A stretch of 64,000 nucleotides of DNA, from the NCBI RefSeq assembly GCF_000164135.1, contig NZ_GG770553.1, positions 1,777,530 through 1,841,529 on the forward strand, given 5' to 3'. Position numbers and translations under genes: made by a program. How positions within the stretch are numbered: position 1 is the stretch's first letter; each line of letters opens with the position of its first letter. The DNA comes from Mycobacterium parascrofulaceum ATCC BAA-614. Its GTDB lineage: Bacteria > Actinomycetota > Actinomycetes > Mycobacteriales > Mycobacteriaceae. The notes below the pieces were generated by a model. It saw nothing but the letters and a program-made list of their open reading frames with translations. It searched no databases and was not told where the DNA came from. This document shows, piece after piece, positions 26,048 to 35,348 of this stretch.

Positions 26048-27269
26048 ATGATGGCCGTGCCGAGTACACGCCCGCCGGGGGCCGCCCCCGCAGTAGCCCC
26101 GTTGGTCGCCATGGTCGGCGGCGGCCAGCTGGCAAGGATGACCCACCAGGCCGGGATCGCCCTGGGGCAGACGCTCCGGGTGCTGGCCACCGCCGCCGAC
26201 GAAGCGGCCGCGCAGGTCACGCCCGACGTGGTGATCGGGTCGCACACGGACCTGGAAGACCTGCGCCGGGTCGCCGCCGGCGCCCATGTGCTGACGTTCG
26301 ACCACGAGCACGTGCCGACCGAGCTGCTGGACAAGCTGGTCGCCGAGGGGGTCAACGTCGCCCCGCCGCCGCAGGCGCTGGTGCACGCCCAGGACAAGCT
26401 GGTCATGCGCCGGCGGCTGGAGGCGCTCGACGTTCCGGTGCCCCGCTACGCCGAGATCGCCACCCTCGACGAACTCGCCGCCTTCGCGCGGCGGATAGCG
26501 GGCCCCGTGGTGGTGAAAGCGGTGCGCGGCGGCTACGACGGGCGCGGGGTGCGGATGGCCCGCGACCCCTCGCATGCCCGCGAGATCGCGGCCGGTTTCC
26601 TGGCCGACGGCGTGCCGGTGATGGCCGAGGAACAGGTCAGCCTGCGCCGAGAACTGTCGGCGCTGGTGGCCCGGTCGCCGTTCGGCCAGGGCGCGGCGTG
26701 GCCGGTCGTCGAGACCGTGCAGCGCGACGGGATCTGCGTCCAGGTGGTCGCGCCCGCGCCCGGCCTGGCCCAGCACGTCGCCGCCGACGCGCAGCAGCTG
26801 GCGTTGCGGCTGGCCGGCGAACTCGGGGTGGTCGGCGTGCTCGCGGTCGAGCTGTTCGAGACCACCGACGGCGCGCTGCTGGTCAACGAGCTCGCGATGC
26901 GGCCGCACAATTCCGGGCACTGGACCATGGACGGCGCCCGCACCAGCCAGTTCGAACAGCATCTGCGGGCGGTGCTGGACTACCCGCTCGGCGACACCGA
27001 CGCCATCGCGCCGGTGACGGTGATGGCCAACGTGCTGGGCGCGCCGCAGCGGCCGGCGAGCACCCTCGACGAGCGGTTGCACCACCTGTTCGCGCGGATG
27101 CCCGACGCGCGGGTGCACCTCTACGGCAAGGAGGAGCGGCCCGGCCGCAAGGTCGGCCACGTCAATTTCCTCGGCACCGACATGGGCGAGCTGGCTGGGC
27201 TGCGTGAACGCGCCGCACGCGCGGCACACTGGTTGTCACACGGGCAGTGGACGGACGGATGGAGCGCTC

Positions 27270-27277
<8 letters not shown>
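26048..27277 (+). CDS. purK: PurK, N5-carboxyaminoimidazole ribonucleotide synthase
   Basis: A 409-residue ATP-grasp enzyme that makes N5-CAIR from AIR, bicarbonate and ATP in purine synthesis. It has the N-terminal glycine loop [13 protein letters not shown], the segment LTFDHEHVP, the ATP-grasp strand [16 protein letters not shown] and the C-terminal [19 protein letters not shown] that binds Mg-ATP. ATG 26048 follows Mtb PurK in starting MMAV. The stop overlaps the purE start by 8 nt. Confidence 0.96.
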
Positions 27278-27785
<508 letters not shown>

Positions 27786-27799
27786 CAAGGAGGCTTGAG

Positions 27800-28969
27800 A
27801 TGGCTGGTTGGGGCGGAGACCCGTCGTTCGATTTGTTCCAGTTGCCCGAGGAACACCAGGAGCTGCGTGCGGCGATCCGGGCGCTGGCGGAGAAGGAGAT
27901 CGCCCCGCACGCCGCCGACGTCGACGAGAACTCGCGGTTTCCCGAGGAGGCCCTCGAGGCGCTGAACGCGTCCGGCTTCAACGCCGTGCACGTGCCCGAG
28001 GAGTACGGCGGCCAGGGTGCGGATTCGGTGGCGGCGTGCATCGTGATCGAGGAGGTCGCCCGCGTCGACGCCTCGGCGTCGCTGATTCCGGCGGTGAACA
28101 AGCTGGGCACCATGGGGCTGATCCTGCGCGGCTCCGACGAGCTGAAGAAGCAGGTCCTGCCGTCCATCGCCGACGGCACCGCGATGGCCTCCTACGCGCT
28201 CAGTGAGCGGGAGGCCGGCAGCGACGCGGCCTCGATGCGCACGCGGGCCAAGGCCGACGGCGAGGACTGGATCCTCAACGGCGCCAAGTGCTGGATCACC
28301 AACGGCGGCAAGTCGTCCTGGTACACCGTGATGGCGGTGACCGACCCGGACAAGGGCGCCAACGGCATCTCGTCGTTCATGGTCCACAAGGACGACGAGG
28401 GCTTCACCGTCGGCCCGAAGGAGAAGAAGCTGGGCATCAAGGGCTCGCCGACCACCGAGTTGTACTTCGAGAACTGCCGCATCCCGGGGGACCGGATCAT
28501 CGGCGAGCCGGGCACGGGCTTCAAGACCGCGCTGGCCACGCTGGACCACACCCGGCCCACCATCGGCGCCCAGGCGGTCGGCATCGCCCAGGGCGCGCTG
28601 GACGCCGCCATCGCCTACACCAAGGACCGCAAGCAGTTCGGCCGTCCCGTCAGCGACAACCAGGGTGTGCAGTTCATGCTCGCCGACATGGCCATGAAGC
28701 TGGAGTCCGCCCGGCTGATGGTCTACCACGCGGCCGCCCGCGCCGAGCGCGGCGAAACCAACCTGGGCTTCATCTCCGCGGCGTCCAAGTGCTGGGCTTC
28801 CGACGTCGCGATGGAGGTGACCACCGACGCGGTGCAGCTCTTCGGCGGCTACGGCTACACCCAGGACTTCCCCGTGGAGCGGATGATGCGCGACGCCAAG
28901 ATCACCCAGATCTACGAGGGCACGAACCAGATTCAGCGGGTGGTCATGTCGCGGGCGTTGCTGCGCTGA
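27800..28969 (+). CDS. fadE25: FadE25, acyl-CoA dehydrogenase
   Basis: A 389-residue acyl-CoA dehydrogenase, the same length as Mtb FadE25 (Rv3274c). It has MASYALSEREAGSDAASM and WITNGG in the FAD-binding middle domain, and the C-terminal YEGTNQIQR where Glu373 is the expected catalytic base. It oxidises short or branched acyl-CoA to enoyl-CoA. ATG 27800 has the strong ribosome site AAGGAGG. The gene ends at a junction: Mtb continues with Rv3273 (carbonic anhydrase/sulfate transporter), which is absent here and replaced by the signalling module. Confidence 0.95.
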   Translation: MAGWGGDPSFDLFQLPEEHQELRAAIRALAEKEIAPHAADVDENSRFPEEALEALNASGFNAVHVPEEYGGQGADSVAACIVIEEVARVDASASLIPAVNKLGTMGLILRGSDELKKQVLPSIADGTAMASYALSEREAGSDAASMRTRAKADGEDWILNGAKCWITNGGKSSWYTVMAVTDPDKGANGISSFMVHKDDEGFTVGPKEKKLGIKGSPTTELYFENCRIPGDRIIGEPGTGFKTALATLDHTRPTIGAQAVGIAQGALDAAIAYTKDRKQFGRPVSDNQGVQFMLADMAMKLESARLMVYHAAARAERGETNLGFISAASKCWASDVAMEVTTDAVQLFGGYGYTQDFPVERMMRDAKITQIYEGTNQIQRVVMSRALLR

Positions 28970-29107
28970 CCTATAGGATCTACCGACGGTTAACCATTCG
29001 GGGTGGTGAGGCCGCACGTAGAGTCGTGCGAATCGGTCTTGTCCGCGGCAGGGGGTCTCAGTGAACAGGGTGGCTTCCTCGCCGCATCCCCGGATGACCG
29101 GGAATTG

Positions 29108-30301
29108 ATGCCGGTGCGCGCCCCGGTGGCCCCGGCCGCGAGTTGGCAGTCGTTGTCGTTGCTGTTGGTCGAGGACGACCGCGCCGACGCGGTGCTGGTG
29201 GAAGACCTGATCGCCGACGCGGTGGCCGACATCCGGGTGGTGTGGGCGCAGTCGATGGCGCACGCGGAGCGAGAGCTCGCCTCGGCCCGGCCCGACTGCG
29301 TGCTGCTGGACCTGCACCTGCCCGACGCCAACGGCATCGACGCGCTGGACCGCATCGCCAAGCACGACGCCACGGTTCCGATCGTCGTGCTGACCGGGCT
29401 GAACGACGAGTACTTCGGCGCCTCCGCGGTCGCGGCGGGCGCGCAGGACTATCTGGTCAAGGGCCGGGTCGAGCCCGAGATGCTGCGGCGCGCGCTGCTG
29501 TACGCGATCGAGCGCAAGCGCGCGGAACTGATCGCCGCCGACCTGCACGCGACCCGGCTGCGCGCCCGCGAGAACGCGCTGCTCGAGCGCGGCCTGCTGC
29601 CCTCCCCGCTGCTGCTGGACAACGCGGGCGTCGACATCGTCGCCCGGTACCGGCCGAGCCGGGAGGACGCGCTGCTGTGCGGCGACTTCTACGACGTGGT
29701 GCAGACGCCCGACCGGGTCGTCCGCGTGCTGATCGGCGACGTCGCTGGGCACGGGCCGCACGAGGCCGCCCTGGGCGCGGCGTTGCGGATCGCCTTCCGC
29801 GCCCTCACGTTCGCCGGGGTGCACGGCGTCGAACTGATGCGGCAGCTCGAGCGGGTGCTGCACTCCGAGCGAACGGACACCGGCGTCTTCGCGACCGTGC
29901 TCAGCCTGGAGATCCAGCCCGACAGCCCGCGCATCACCGCCATTCGCGCCGGCCACCCCGGCATGTTGTTGCAGCGCGACGGCACCGTGGAATGGGTCGA
30001 GCCCCCGGGCGGTCCGGCCCTGGGGCTGCGCGCCGACGACGACTGGCCGCGGCACGAGATGGACCTGCCGGCGGGTCACGGCCTGCTGCTGTTGACCGAC
30101 GGGCTGTTCGAGGGTTACTCGGGAACGGGCACCCGGCGCCTCGGCGAGGACGGCCTGCTCGAGCTGGCCCGGGTGCACGCCGACAGGCCCGGCCCGGAAT
30201 TCGTCGACGCGCTGATCGACGGCGCCCAGCAACTCGCCCAGCCGCGGGGCGGGCTCACCGACGACATCGCCGTGCTGCGGGTGGAAAGGACCACCGCGTG
30301 A
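29108..30301 (+). CDS. Response regulator fused to PP2C/SpoIIE phosphatase (RsbU-like)
   Basis: A 397-residue two-domain protein. The N-terminal receiver (about 15-130) has the acidic triplet EDD (22-24), phospho-acceptor Asp68 in VLLDLHLPD, Thr96 and Lys118. A coiled linker (ERKRAELIAADLHATRLRARENALLERGLLPS) leads to a PP2C-type SpoIIE phosphatase with metal-site motifs CGDFYDVV, IGDVAGHG, LTDGLFEG and GLTDDIAVL. Such REC-PP2C proteins dephosphorylate anti-anti-sigma (STAS) partners on receiver phosphorylation. The ATG at 29108 is the first Met close to the receiver; an earlier GTG at 29003 is possible. The stop overlaps the kinase start. The natural target could be a STAS protein acting on RsbW-SigF; this is inference. 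Confidence 0.9.
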   Translation: MPVRAPVAPAASWQSLSLLLVEDDRADAVLVEDLIADAVADIRVVWAQSMAHAERELASARPDCVLLDLHLPDANGIDALDRIAKHDATVPIVVLTGLNDEYFGASAVAAGAQDYLVKGRVEPEMLRRALLYAIERKRAELIAADLHATRLRARENALLERGLLPSPLLLDNAGVDIVARYRPSREDALLCGDFYDVVQTPDRVVRVLIGDVAGHGPHEAALGAALRIAFRALTFAGVHGVELMRQLERVLHSERTDTGVFATVLSLEIQPDSPRITAIRAGHPGMLLQRDGTVEWVEPPGGPALGLRADDDWPRHEMDLPAGHGLLLLTDGLFEGYSGTGTRRLGEDGLLELARVHADRPGPEFVDALIDGAQQLAQPRGGLTDDIAVLRVERTTA

Positions 30302-31905
30302 CCCCGAGGTTGCGCCGCCTTCGCCCGTCGGAACTCACGGTGCGCGGATGGCAGGCCCTCGTCCTGGTCAGCATGGGCGTGATGGTGCTCGCCGGCGCGC
30401 TGGTCGGCGCGGCGTTGCTGAACCGCACCGACCAGATGACGCACGAGCTGGTCGACAACATCCAGCCGGCGCGGGTGGCGGCCTTCCACCTGCAGGCCGC
30501 GCTGCGCGACCAGGAGACCGGTATCCGTGGCTACCTGATCACCGGCGACCGACAGTTCCTCATGCCGTACTACGACGGGCAGCACAGCGAACAGGCGGCG
30601 GCGCAAGAGATCCGGCGCCGCCTGGGCGAGCGCCCCGACCTCATGGGTGACCTGGACGCGATCGAGGACGCCGCCGCCAAGTGGCGGGCCAGCTATGCCG
30701 AACCGGTCATCGCCACGGTGCTGCCCAACGGCAAGAACGTCACCAGCAAGCCGTCGGCGGAGCGTGGCAAGACCGAATTCGACCATCTGCGAACGCTTTT
30801 CGACAAGCAGGACGCGAACCTGGCGGCGGCGCGGGCGGCCGCCGCCGCCGAGCTCAAGCGCGTCGACGCCTGGCGCGACCGGGCCCTGGGCGCGATGGTG
30901 CTGCTGTTCTTCGTCACCGCCGTTCTGCTGGGACTCCTGATCCGGGACACGGTCGCCCGCCCGCTGGCGGCGCTGGCCGCGGCGTGCCGGCGGATCACCG
31001 AGGGCAGCTTCGACGAGAGGATCTCGCCGCCGCGCCGGCCCAAGGACGTTCGCGACATGGCACTTGACGTGGAGAACATGCGCAAGCGGATGGTCGAGGA
31101 GCTCGAGAGCTCCCGTTCGGCGCAGGCGCAGCTCGACGAGCAGACCGCCGAATTGCGCCGGTCCAACACCGAACTCGAGCAGTTCGCCTACGTCGCGTCG
31201 CACGACCTGCAGGAGCCACTGCGCAAGGTCGCGTCCTTCTGTCAGCTGCTGGAGCGGCGGTACGGCGACCAGCTCGACGAGCGCGGCATCGAATACATCG
31301 GATTCGCGGTCGACGGCGCCAAACGGATGCAGGCGCTGATCAACGACCTCCTCACGTTCTCCCGCGTCGGCCGGCTCGGCACCACGGAAACCGACGTCAA
31401 CCTCGACACCACGCTGGATTCCGGCCTGGCCAACCTGGCCGTCGCGATCGAGGAGTCGGACGCCGAGATCGTGCGCCCCGACGCCCTGCCCCGGATCAAG
31501 GGCGACCCGATGCTGCTGACGATGCTGTGGCAGAACCTCATCGGCAACGCGGTGAAGTTCCGGCACAAGGATCGCCGGCCCCGCGTCGTCATCGAATGCC
31601 AACCGGGCACCGGCGGCCACGACGGCGAATGGCTGATCACGGTGTCGGACAACGGCATCGGCATCCCCGAGGAATTCTCCGACAAGGTCTTCGTCATCTT
31701 CCAGCGCCTGCACGGCCGCGAGGTGTACGCCGGAACCGGGGTGGGCCTCGCGCTGGTCAAGAAGATCGTGGAGCACCACGGCGGCACCATCCGGATCGAC
31801 CCCACCCGTACCGAGGGAACACGGTTCGAGTTCACCCTGCCCATGCCCGCGCCCGAGCCCGTTGGCGAAGCAGACTCAGACGCTTTGGAAGGAGCGCATC
31901 AATGA
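30298..31905 (+). CDS. Membrane sensor histidine kinase, CHASE3-HAMP type
   Basis: A 535-residue sensor kinase. It has a first membrane helix at about 17-41 and an extracytoplasmic CHASE3-like helical domain (42-195) with the signature RDQETGIRGYLITGD. A second helix (about 200-220), a HAMP segment beginning DTVARPLAALAAACRRI, and a coiled coil follow. The HisKA motif is YVASHDLQEPLRKV (His302), in the phytochrome-like kinase style. HATPase boxes are LIGNAVKF, VSDNGIGIP and YAGTGVGLALVKKIVEHHGG. The GTG start overlaps the phosphatase stop and its stop overlaps the receiver start. It probably phosphorylates the neighbouring receivers. The stimulus is unknown; CHASE3 domains lack an obvious ligand. 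Confidence 0.92.
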   Translation: MTPRLRRLRPSELTVRGWQALVLVSMGVMVLAGALVGAALLNRTDQMTHELVDNIQPARVAAFHLQAALRDQETGIRGYLITGDRQFLMPYYDGQHSEQAAAQEIRRRLGERPDLMGDLDAIEDAAAKWRASYAEPVIATVLPNGKNVTSKPSAERGKTEFDHLRTLFDKQDANLAAARAAAAAELKRVDAWRDRALGAMVLLFFVTAVLLGLLIRDTVARPLAALAAACRRITEGSFDERISPPRRPKDVRDMALDVENMRKRMVEELESSRSAQAQLDEQTAELRRSNTELEQFAYVASHDLQEPLRKVASFCQLLERRYGDQLDERGIEYIGFAVDGAKRMQALINDLLTFSRVGRLGTTETDVNLDTTLDSGLANLAVAIEESDAEIVRPDALPRIKGDPMLLTMLWQNLIGNAVKFRHKDRRPRVVIECQPGTGGHDGEWLITVSDNGIGIPEEFSDKVFVIFQRLHGREVYAGTGVGLALVKKIVEHHGGTIRIDPTRTEGTRFEFTLPMPAPEPVGEADSDALEGAHQ

Positions 31906-32342
31906 CATCAGAAGGCAGGGCGATCGACATCCTGCTCGTCGAGGACGACCCGGGCGACGAGCTCATCACGCGCGAAGCGTTCGAGCACAACAAATTGCAG
32001 AACCGGCTGCACGTCGCCCACGACGGCGAGGAAGGCCTCGACTACCTCTATCGGCGCGACCCGTTCCAGGACGCGCCGCGGCCCGACCTCATCCTGCTGG
32101 ACCTGAACCTGCCGAAATACGACGGCCGCCAGCTGCTGGAGAAGATCAAGTCCGACCCGGACCTGGCCCGCATCCCGGTCGTCGTGCTCACCACCTCCTC
32201 GGCGGAGGAGGACATCCTGCGCAGCTACAAGCTGCACGCCAACGCCTATGTCACCAAGCCGGTGGACCTGGACCAGTTCATGAAGGCGGTCCGGCAGATC
32301 GACGAGTTCTTCGTCCAGGTGGTGCGGCTGCCCAGCCAGTGA
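31902..32342 (+). CDS. Single-domain response regulator, Rcp1 type
   Basis: A 146-residue stand-alone receiver without an output domain. Acidic residues EDD (14-16), Asp67 in LILLDLNLPKYDG, TTSS (97-100) and Lys119 in YVTKPVDLDQF are all present. The Rcp1 group typically pairs with phytochrome-like kinases and works as a phosphate shuttle or sink. With the kinase before it and the REC-PP2C gene at the front, it completes a three-gene unit joined by 4-nt overlaps. ATG 31902 has the ribosome site AAGGAG upstream. It converges with the CoA transferase gene, 4 bp away. Confidence 0.93.
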   Translation: MTSEGRAIDILLVEDDPGDELITREAFEHNKLQNRLHVAHDGEEGLDYLYRRDPFQDAPRPDLILLDLNLPKYDGRQLLEKIKSDPDLARIPVVVLTTSSAEEDILRSYKLHANAYVTKPVDLDQFMKAVRQIDEFFVQVVRLPSQ

Positions 32343-32346
32343 CGGC

Positions 32347-33540
32347 TTACGGGGTGGTCTGCGGCGCGGTGAGGAACTCCTCGTTGTGCTGCCCCGGCGC
32401 CGGCGGCGGTTCGGCGGCCACCGCGTCGAAGCTCGAGTAGCGCGCCGGCATGCGGACCACCGTGATCGCGTCGTCGCCGGCGCCCACGCGCAGCGCGAGC
32501 TCGTTCTCGGCGAACAGCGGGGTGTCGACCACCTGCTTCCAGGTGTAGGCCAGGCACGCCATCAGGCCGCCCTGCTGCAGCAGCTCGACCCATTCCGCCG
32601 CGGTCTTGGCGGCCAGCGCCGACTCGAGCTCCTCGGTCAACTCCGGGTAATTCATTGCGCGCGAACGCTGGTCGATGAACCGCTCGTCGGTGAGCAGGTC
32701 CGGCCGGCCGATGAGCTGACACAGCTTCGCCCAGTGCTTGGGCACGTACGCACTGATCACCAGGTACCCGTCGGCTGCCCGGAATGCGTCGGAGGGCTGG
32801 GTGGCGAAGCCGACTCCCTTGCGCTTCTTGGGTTTCGGCGCGGCGTCGGGCCCGGGCGCCTCGCTCGGCTTGTTCAGGTGGATGGTGAGCTGGCCGGCCT
32901 GCAGGTTGACCGCGACGTCGTACATGGCGACCCGCACCACGTCGGCCACGCCGTGGCGCTCCCGGTTGAGCAGCGCGGCCAGCACCGCCTGCGCCAGCAC
33001 GTGGCCGCTGGCGGCGTCGACGAGCTGGAAGGGGATGATCTGCGGTTTGCCGGTCGGCGTCGGCATCCCGGTGGTCATGCCGGACTCGGCCGCCACCATC
33101 AGGTCGACGCCCGGCCTGCTGCCGTGCGGGCCGTTGCCGCCGTAGGCGGACAGCCGCGCGTAGACGAGCCTGGGGTTGCGGGCACGCAATTCGTCGGGGC
33201 CCAGCCCCATGCGTTCCATCACGCCCGGGCGGAACCCCTCCAGCACCACGTCGGCGGTGTCGACCAGCCGCAGGATCTGTTGCCTGGCCTCGTCGTCGGT
33301 GAGGTCCACCGCGACCGACTTCTTGCCGCGGTTGTGCGGCAGGAACAGCGTGGGCAGCGGCGGTCGCCCGGGCAGCACCGCGGTGATCTGCCGGGCCGCC
33401 TCACCGAGGGGCGCCTCGACCTTGATCACCTCGGCGCCCAGGTCGGCCAGCACCTGCCCGGCCAGCGGGCCGGCGATGTTCTGGGTGAAATCCAGTACCC
33501 GGAACCCGTCAAGCGGCTTGGCGGGCGTGCTGTCTGCCAT
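32347..33540 (-). CDS. Family III (CaiB/BaiF) CoA transferase, Rv3272-like
   Basis: A 397-residue CoA transferase of the CaiB/formyl-CoA transferase family, near Mtb Rv3272 in length. Landmarks are GFRVLDFTQNIAGPLAGQVLADLGAEVIKVE at the N-terminus, NRGKKSVAVDL, and PGVDLMVAAESGM holding the expected catalytic Asp, with a C-terminal AYTWKQVVDTPLFAENE. It moves CoA between carboxylic acids; the substrate is unknown. A lysine-rich insert (KPKKRKG, about residue 240) is unusual for the family. ATG 33538-33540 has GGAAGG upstream. It lies 13 nt after the methyltransferase on the same strand. Confidence 0.92.
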   Translation of the reverse strand: MADSTPAKPLDGFRVLDFTQNIAGPLAGQVLADLGAEVIKVEAPLGEAARQITAVLPGRPPLPTLFLPHNRGKKSVAVDLTDDEARQQILRLVDTADVVLEGFRPGVMERMGLGPDELRARNPRLVYARLSAYGGNGPHGSRPGVDLMVAAESGMTTGMPTPTGKPQIIPFQLVDAASGHVLAQAVLAALLNRERHGVADVVRVAMYDVAVNLQAGQLTIHLNKPSEAPGPDAAPKPKKRKGVGFATQPSDAFRAADGYLVISAYVPKHWAKLCQLIGRPDLLTDERFIDQRSRAMNYPELTEELESALAAKTAAEWVELLQQGGLMACLAYTWKQVVDTPLFAENELALRVGAGDDAITVVRMPARYSSFDAVAAEPPPAPGQHNEEFLTAPQTTP

Positions 33541-33553
33541 GGGTGGCCTTCCG

Positions 33554-34468
33554 TCAACGGGCCGTGTGCAACTCCGCGATGCAGTAGTAATTCTGCGCGA
33601 ACGGCGCACCGGGGTCGGTGCGCTGCAAAGGTAACCCGTTGTCGGCCAACAACTGATTCAGGGGTGTGCGAACCGGGTGCCAGCCGTGCCGCTCCAGGTG
33701 CGTCGCCGCGTCGTTGCGCTCGCCCGGGCACCCCAGGTCGCCCAGCGCGATGTCCAGGCCGTTCTCCCGCCACTTCTGGCTCGCGGCGTTCAGCGCGTCG
33801 CCGTTGTCGCCGGAGTTGATGAAGACCTCGGCCACCAGCCGGCTGCCGTCGGCGCTGAGCGCGGTGACGTCGTCGAGCAGCCGGTCCTGCGCCTCGGGCG
33901 GCAGGAAGCCGAGCAGGCCCTCGGCGGCCCAGGCGGTCGGCCGAGCGGTGTCGAACCCGGCCTCGCGCAGCGCCGCCGGCCAGTCGTGGCGCAGGTCGAT
34001 CGGGACGGCGCGGATCTCGGCGGTGGGCTCGGCGCCCAGCTCGGCGATGGTCGCGGTCTTGAACTCGATGACCTGCGGCTGGTCGATCTCGAACACCGTG
34101 GTGCCCGCCGCCCAGGGCAGCCGGTAGGCGCGCGCGTCCAGGCCGGAGGCCAGGATGACGACCTGGCGGATGCCGGCTTCGCCGGCCTCGGCGAAGAACG
34201 CGTCGATGTAGCGCGTGCGCGCGGCCAGCATGTCGGTCATGCGTTGCATGCCCCACGTCGCACCGGGCTCGTCCACGTCGGCCGAGCTCAATTCGCCGGC
34301 GGCCCACCGCGTCATGAAGTCGACGCCCACGGCGCGCACCAGGGGCTCGGCGAACGGATCGTCGATCAACCCGTCGCGGGTGGCCCGGGCCCGTCCGGCC
34401 GCCACCATGGTTGCGGTGGCCCCCACGCTGGTGGCCAGGTCCCAAGTGTCGTTGTCGGTGCGCGTCAT
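33554..34468 (-). CDS. SAM-dependent methyltransferase (mycobacterial COG3315 family)
   Basis: A 304-residue member of the large mycobacterial family of putative S-adenosylmethionine methyltransferases. The family start [30 protein letters not shown] is intact. The SAM fold shows [17 protein letters not shown] with the glycine loop and [12 protein letters not shown] for the ribose-binding acid, and [14 protein letters not shown] follows. The family is close to leucine carboxyl methyltransferases, but substrates are unknown. ATG 34468 has AAAGGG 8 nt upstream; an alternative ATG sits 6 nt earlier. It is probably co-transcribed with the CoA transferase. I do not recall it at this place in Mtb. 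Confidence 0.9.
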   Translation of the reverse strand: MTRTDNDTWDLATSVGATATMVAAGRARATRDGLIDDPFAEPLVRAVGVDFMTRWAAGELSSADVDEPGATWGMQRMTDMLAARTRYIDAFFAEAGEAGIRQVVILASGLDARAYRLPWAAGTTVFEIDQPQVIEFKTATIAELGAEPTAEIRAVPIDLRHDWPAALREAGFDTARPTAWAAEGLLGFLPPEAQDRLLDDVTALSADGSRLVAEVFINSGDNGDALNAASQKWRENGLDIALGDLGCPGERNDAATHLERHGWHPVRTPLNQLLADNGLPLQRTDPGAPFAQNYYCIAELHTAR

Positions 34469-34594
34469 CGGCATTGCCCTTTCGGTGGAGTCGTTAACCA
34501 CAGTAACGACATGTCTTTCCGGCGCAGGTCGGGGCATTGAAAACGGTTGTGTTACCACCGGGTGTCGGGGGTCGCGGCCGTCCGCGATCGCCGC

Positions 34595-34600
34595 TACCCT
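34595..34600 (+). promoter_or_regulatory. Predicted -10 box, Rv3271c-like gene (leaderless)
   Basis: TACCCT lies 7 nt before the GTG at 34608. Confidence 0.5.
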
Positions 34601-34607
34601 CGCGCAG

Positions 34608-35276
34608 GTGACCACCTCCTCGCTGAGCGCCTCCTCGCTGAGCGCCGATGAATGCGCCGTCGCCGCGACGCGGGGTGCCGGGTGGCGGCGCGACGCGGGG
34701 TGGGCGCGCCGCCTGGCCTGGATCAGCCTGGCCGCGCTGCTCGTCGAGGGCGCCATCGGCCTGTGGCAGGGCCTGGCGGTCGGCTCGGTCGCGCTGACCG
34801 GCTGGGCGCTCGGCGGTGGTTCGGAGGCCCTGGCCAGTGCCATGGTGCTCTGGCGCTTCACCGGTGACCGTACGCTGTCGCCGACGGCCGAGCGGCGCGC
34901 GCAGCGCGGCGTCGCGGTGTCCTTCTGGCTGACCGCCCCCTATATCGCCGCCGATTCCGTCGCGCACCTGGCCGACGGGCGGCGCGCGGACACCTCGGTG
35001 GTCGGCATCGCCCTGACGGCGCTGGCCCTGATGCTGATGCCGATCCTCGGCTGGGCCAACCACCGGGTCGGCGCGCGCCTGGGCTCGGCGGCCACCGAGG
35101 GCGAGGGGACCCAGAACTACCTGTGCGCCGTCCAGGCCGCCGGGGTGCTGGCCGGCTTGGGCGTCACCGCCGTGTGGGCCGACGGTTGGTGGTTCGACCC
35201 CGCGATCGGCCTCGCCGTCGCCGTCATTGCCGCCTGGCAGGGCGTGCGCGCCTGGCGCGGCCACGACTGCTGTTAG
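34608..35276 (+). CDS. Integral membrane protein, Rv3271c-like
   Basis: A 222-residue membrane protein, the length of Mtb Rv3271c. Five to six helices are visible: about 33-52, 57-75, 98-115, 124-145, 170-188 and 191-208. The first helices with [39 protein letters not shown] resemble the start of cation-diffusion-facilitator transporters, but metal-binding His/Asp pairs are sparse and there is no cytosolic CDF tail. Transport is possible but not shown. It faces ctpC tail to tail. The N-terminus contains a perfect tandem repeat of 15 nt (34617-34646) encoding SSLSA twice. The GTG start is supported by the -10 box. Confidence 0.85.
   Translation: MTTSSLSASSLSADECAVAATRGAGWRRDAGWARRLAWISLAALLVEGAIGLWQGLAVGSVALTGWALGGGSEALASAMVLWRFTGDRTLSPTAERRAQRGVAVSFWLTAPYIAADSVAHLADGRRADTSVVGIALTALALMLMPILGWANHRVGARLGSAATEGEGTQNYLCAVQAAGVLAGLGVTAVWADGWWFDPAIGLAVAVIAAWQGVRAWRGHDCC
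34617..34646 (+). repeat. Perfect 2 x 15-nt tandem repeat in coding sequence
   Basis: The unit TCCTCGCTGAGCGCC occurs twice without a break and encodes Ser-Ser-Leu-Ser-Ala twice near the start of the membrane protein. Gain or loss of a unit would keep the reading frame. Confidence 0.85.
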
Positions 35277-35348
35277 TTTTCGCCGCGAAACTGTATTCCG
35301 CGACGCGTTCGCCGGGTAATGCCGTAGCCAGTTACAGTTTCGCGGCGG

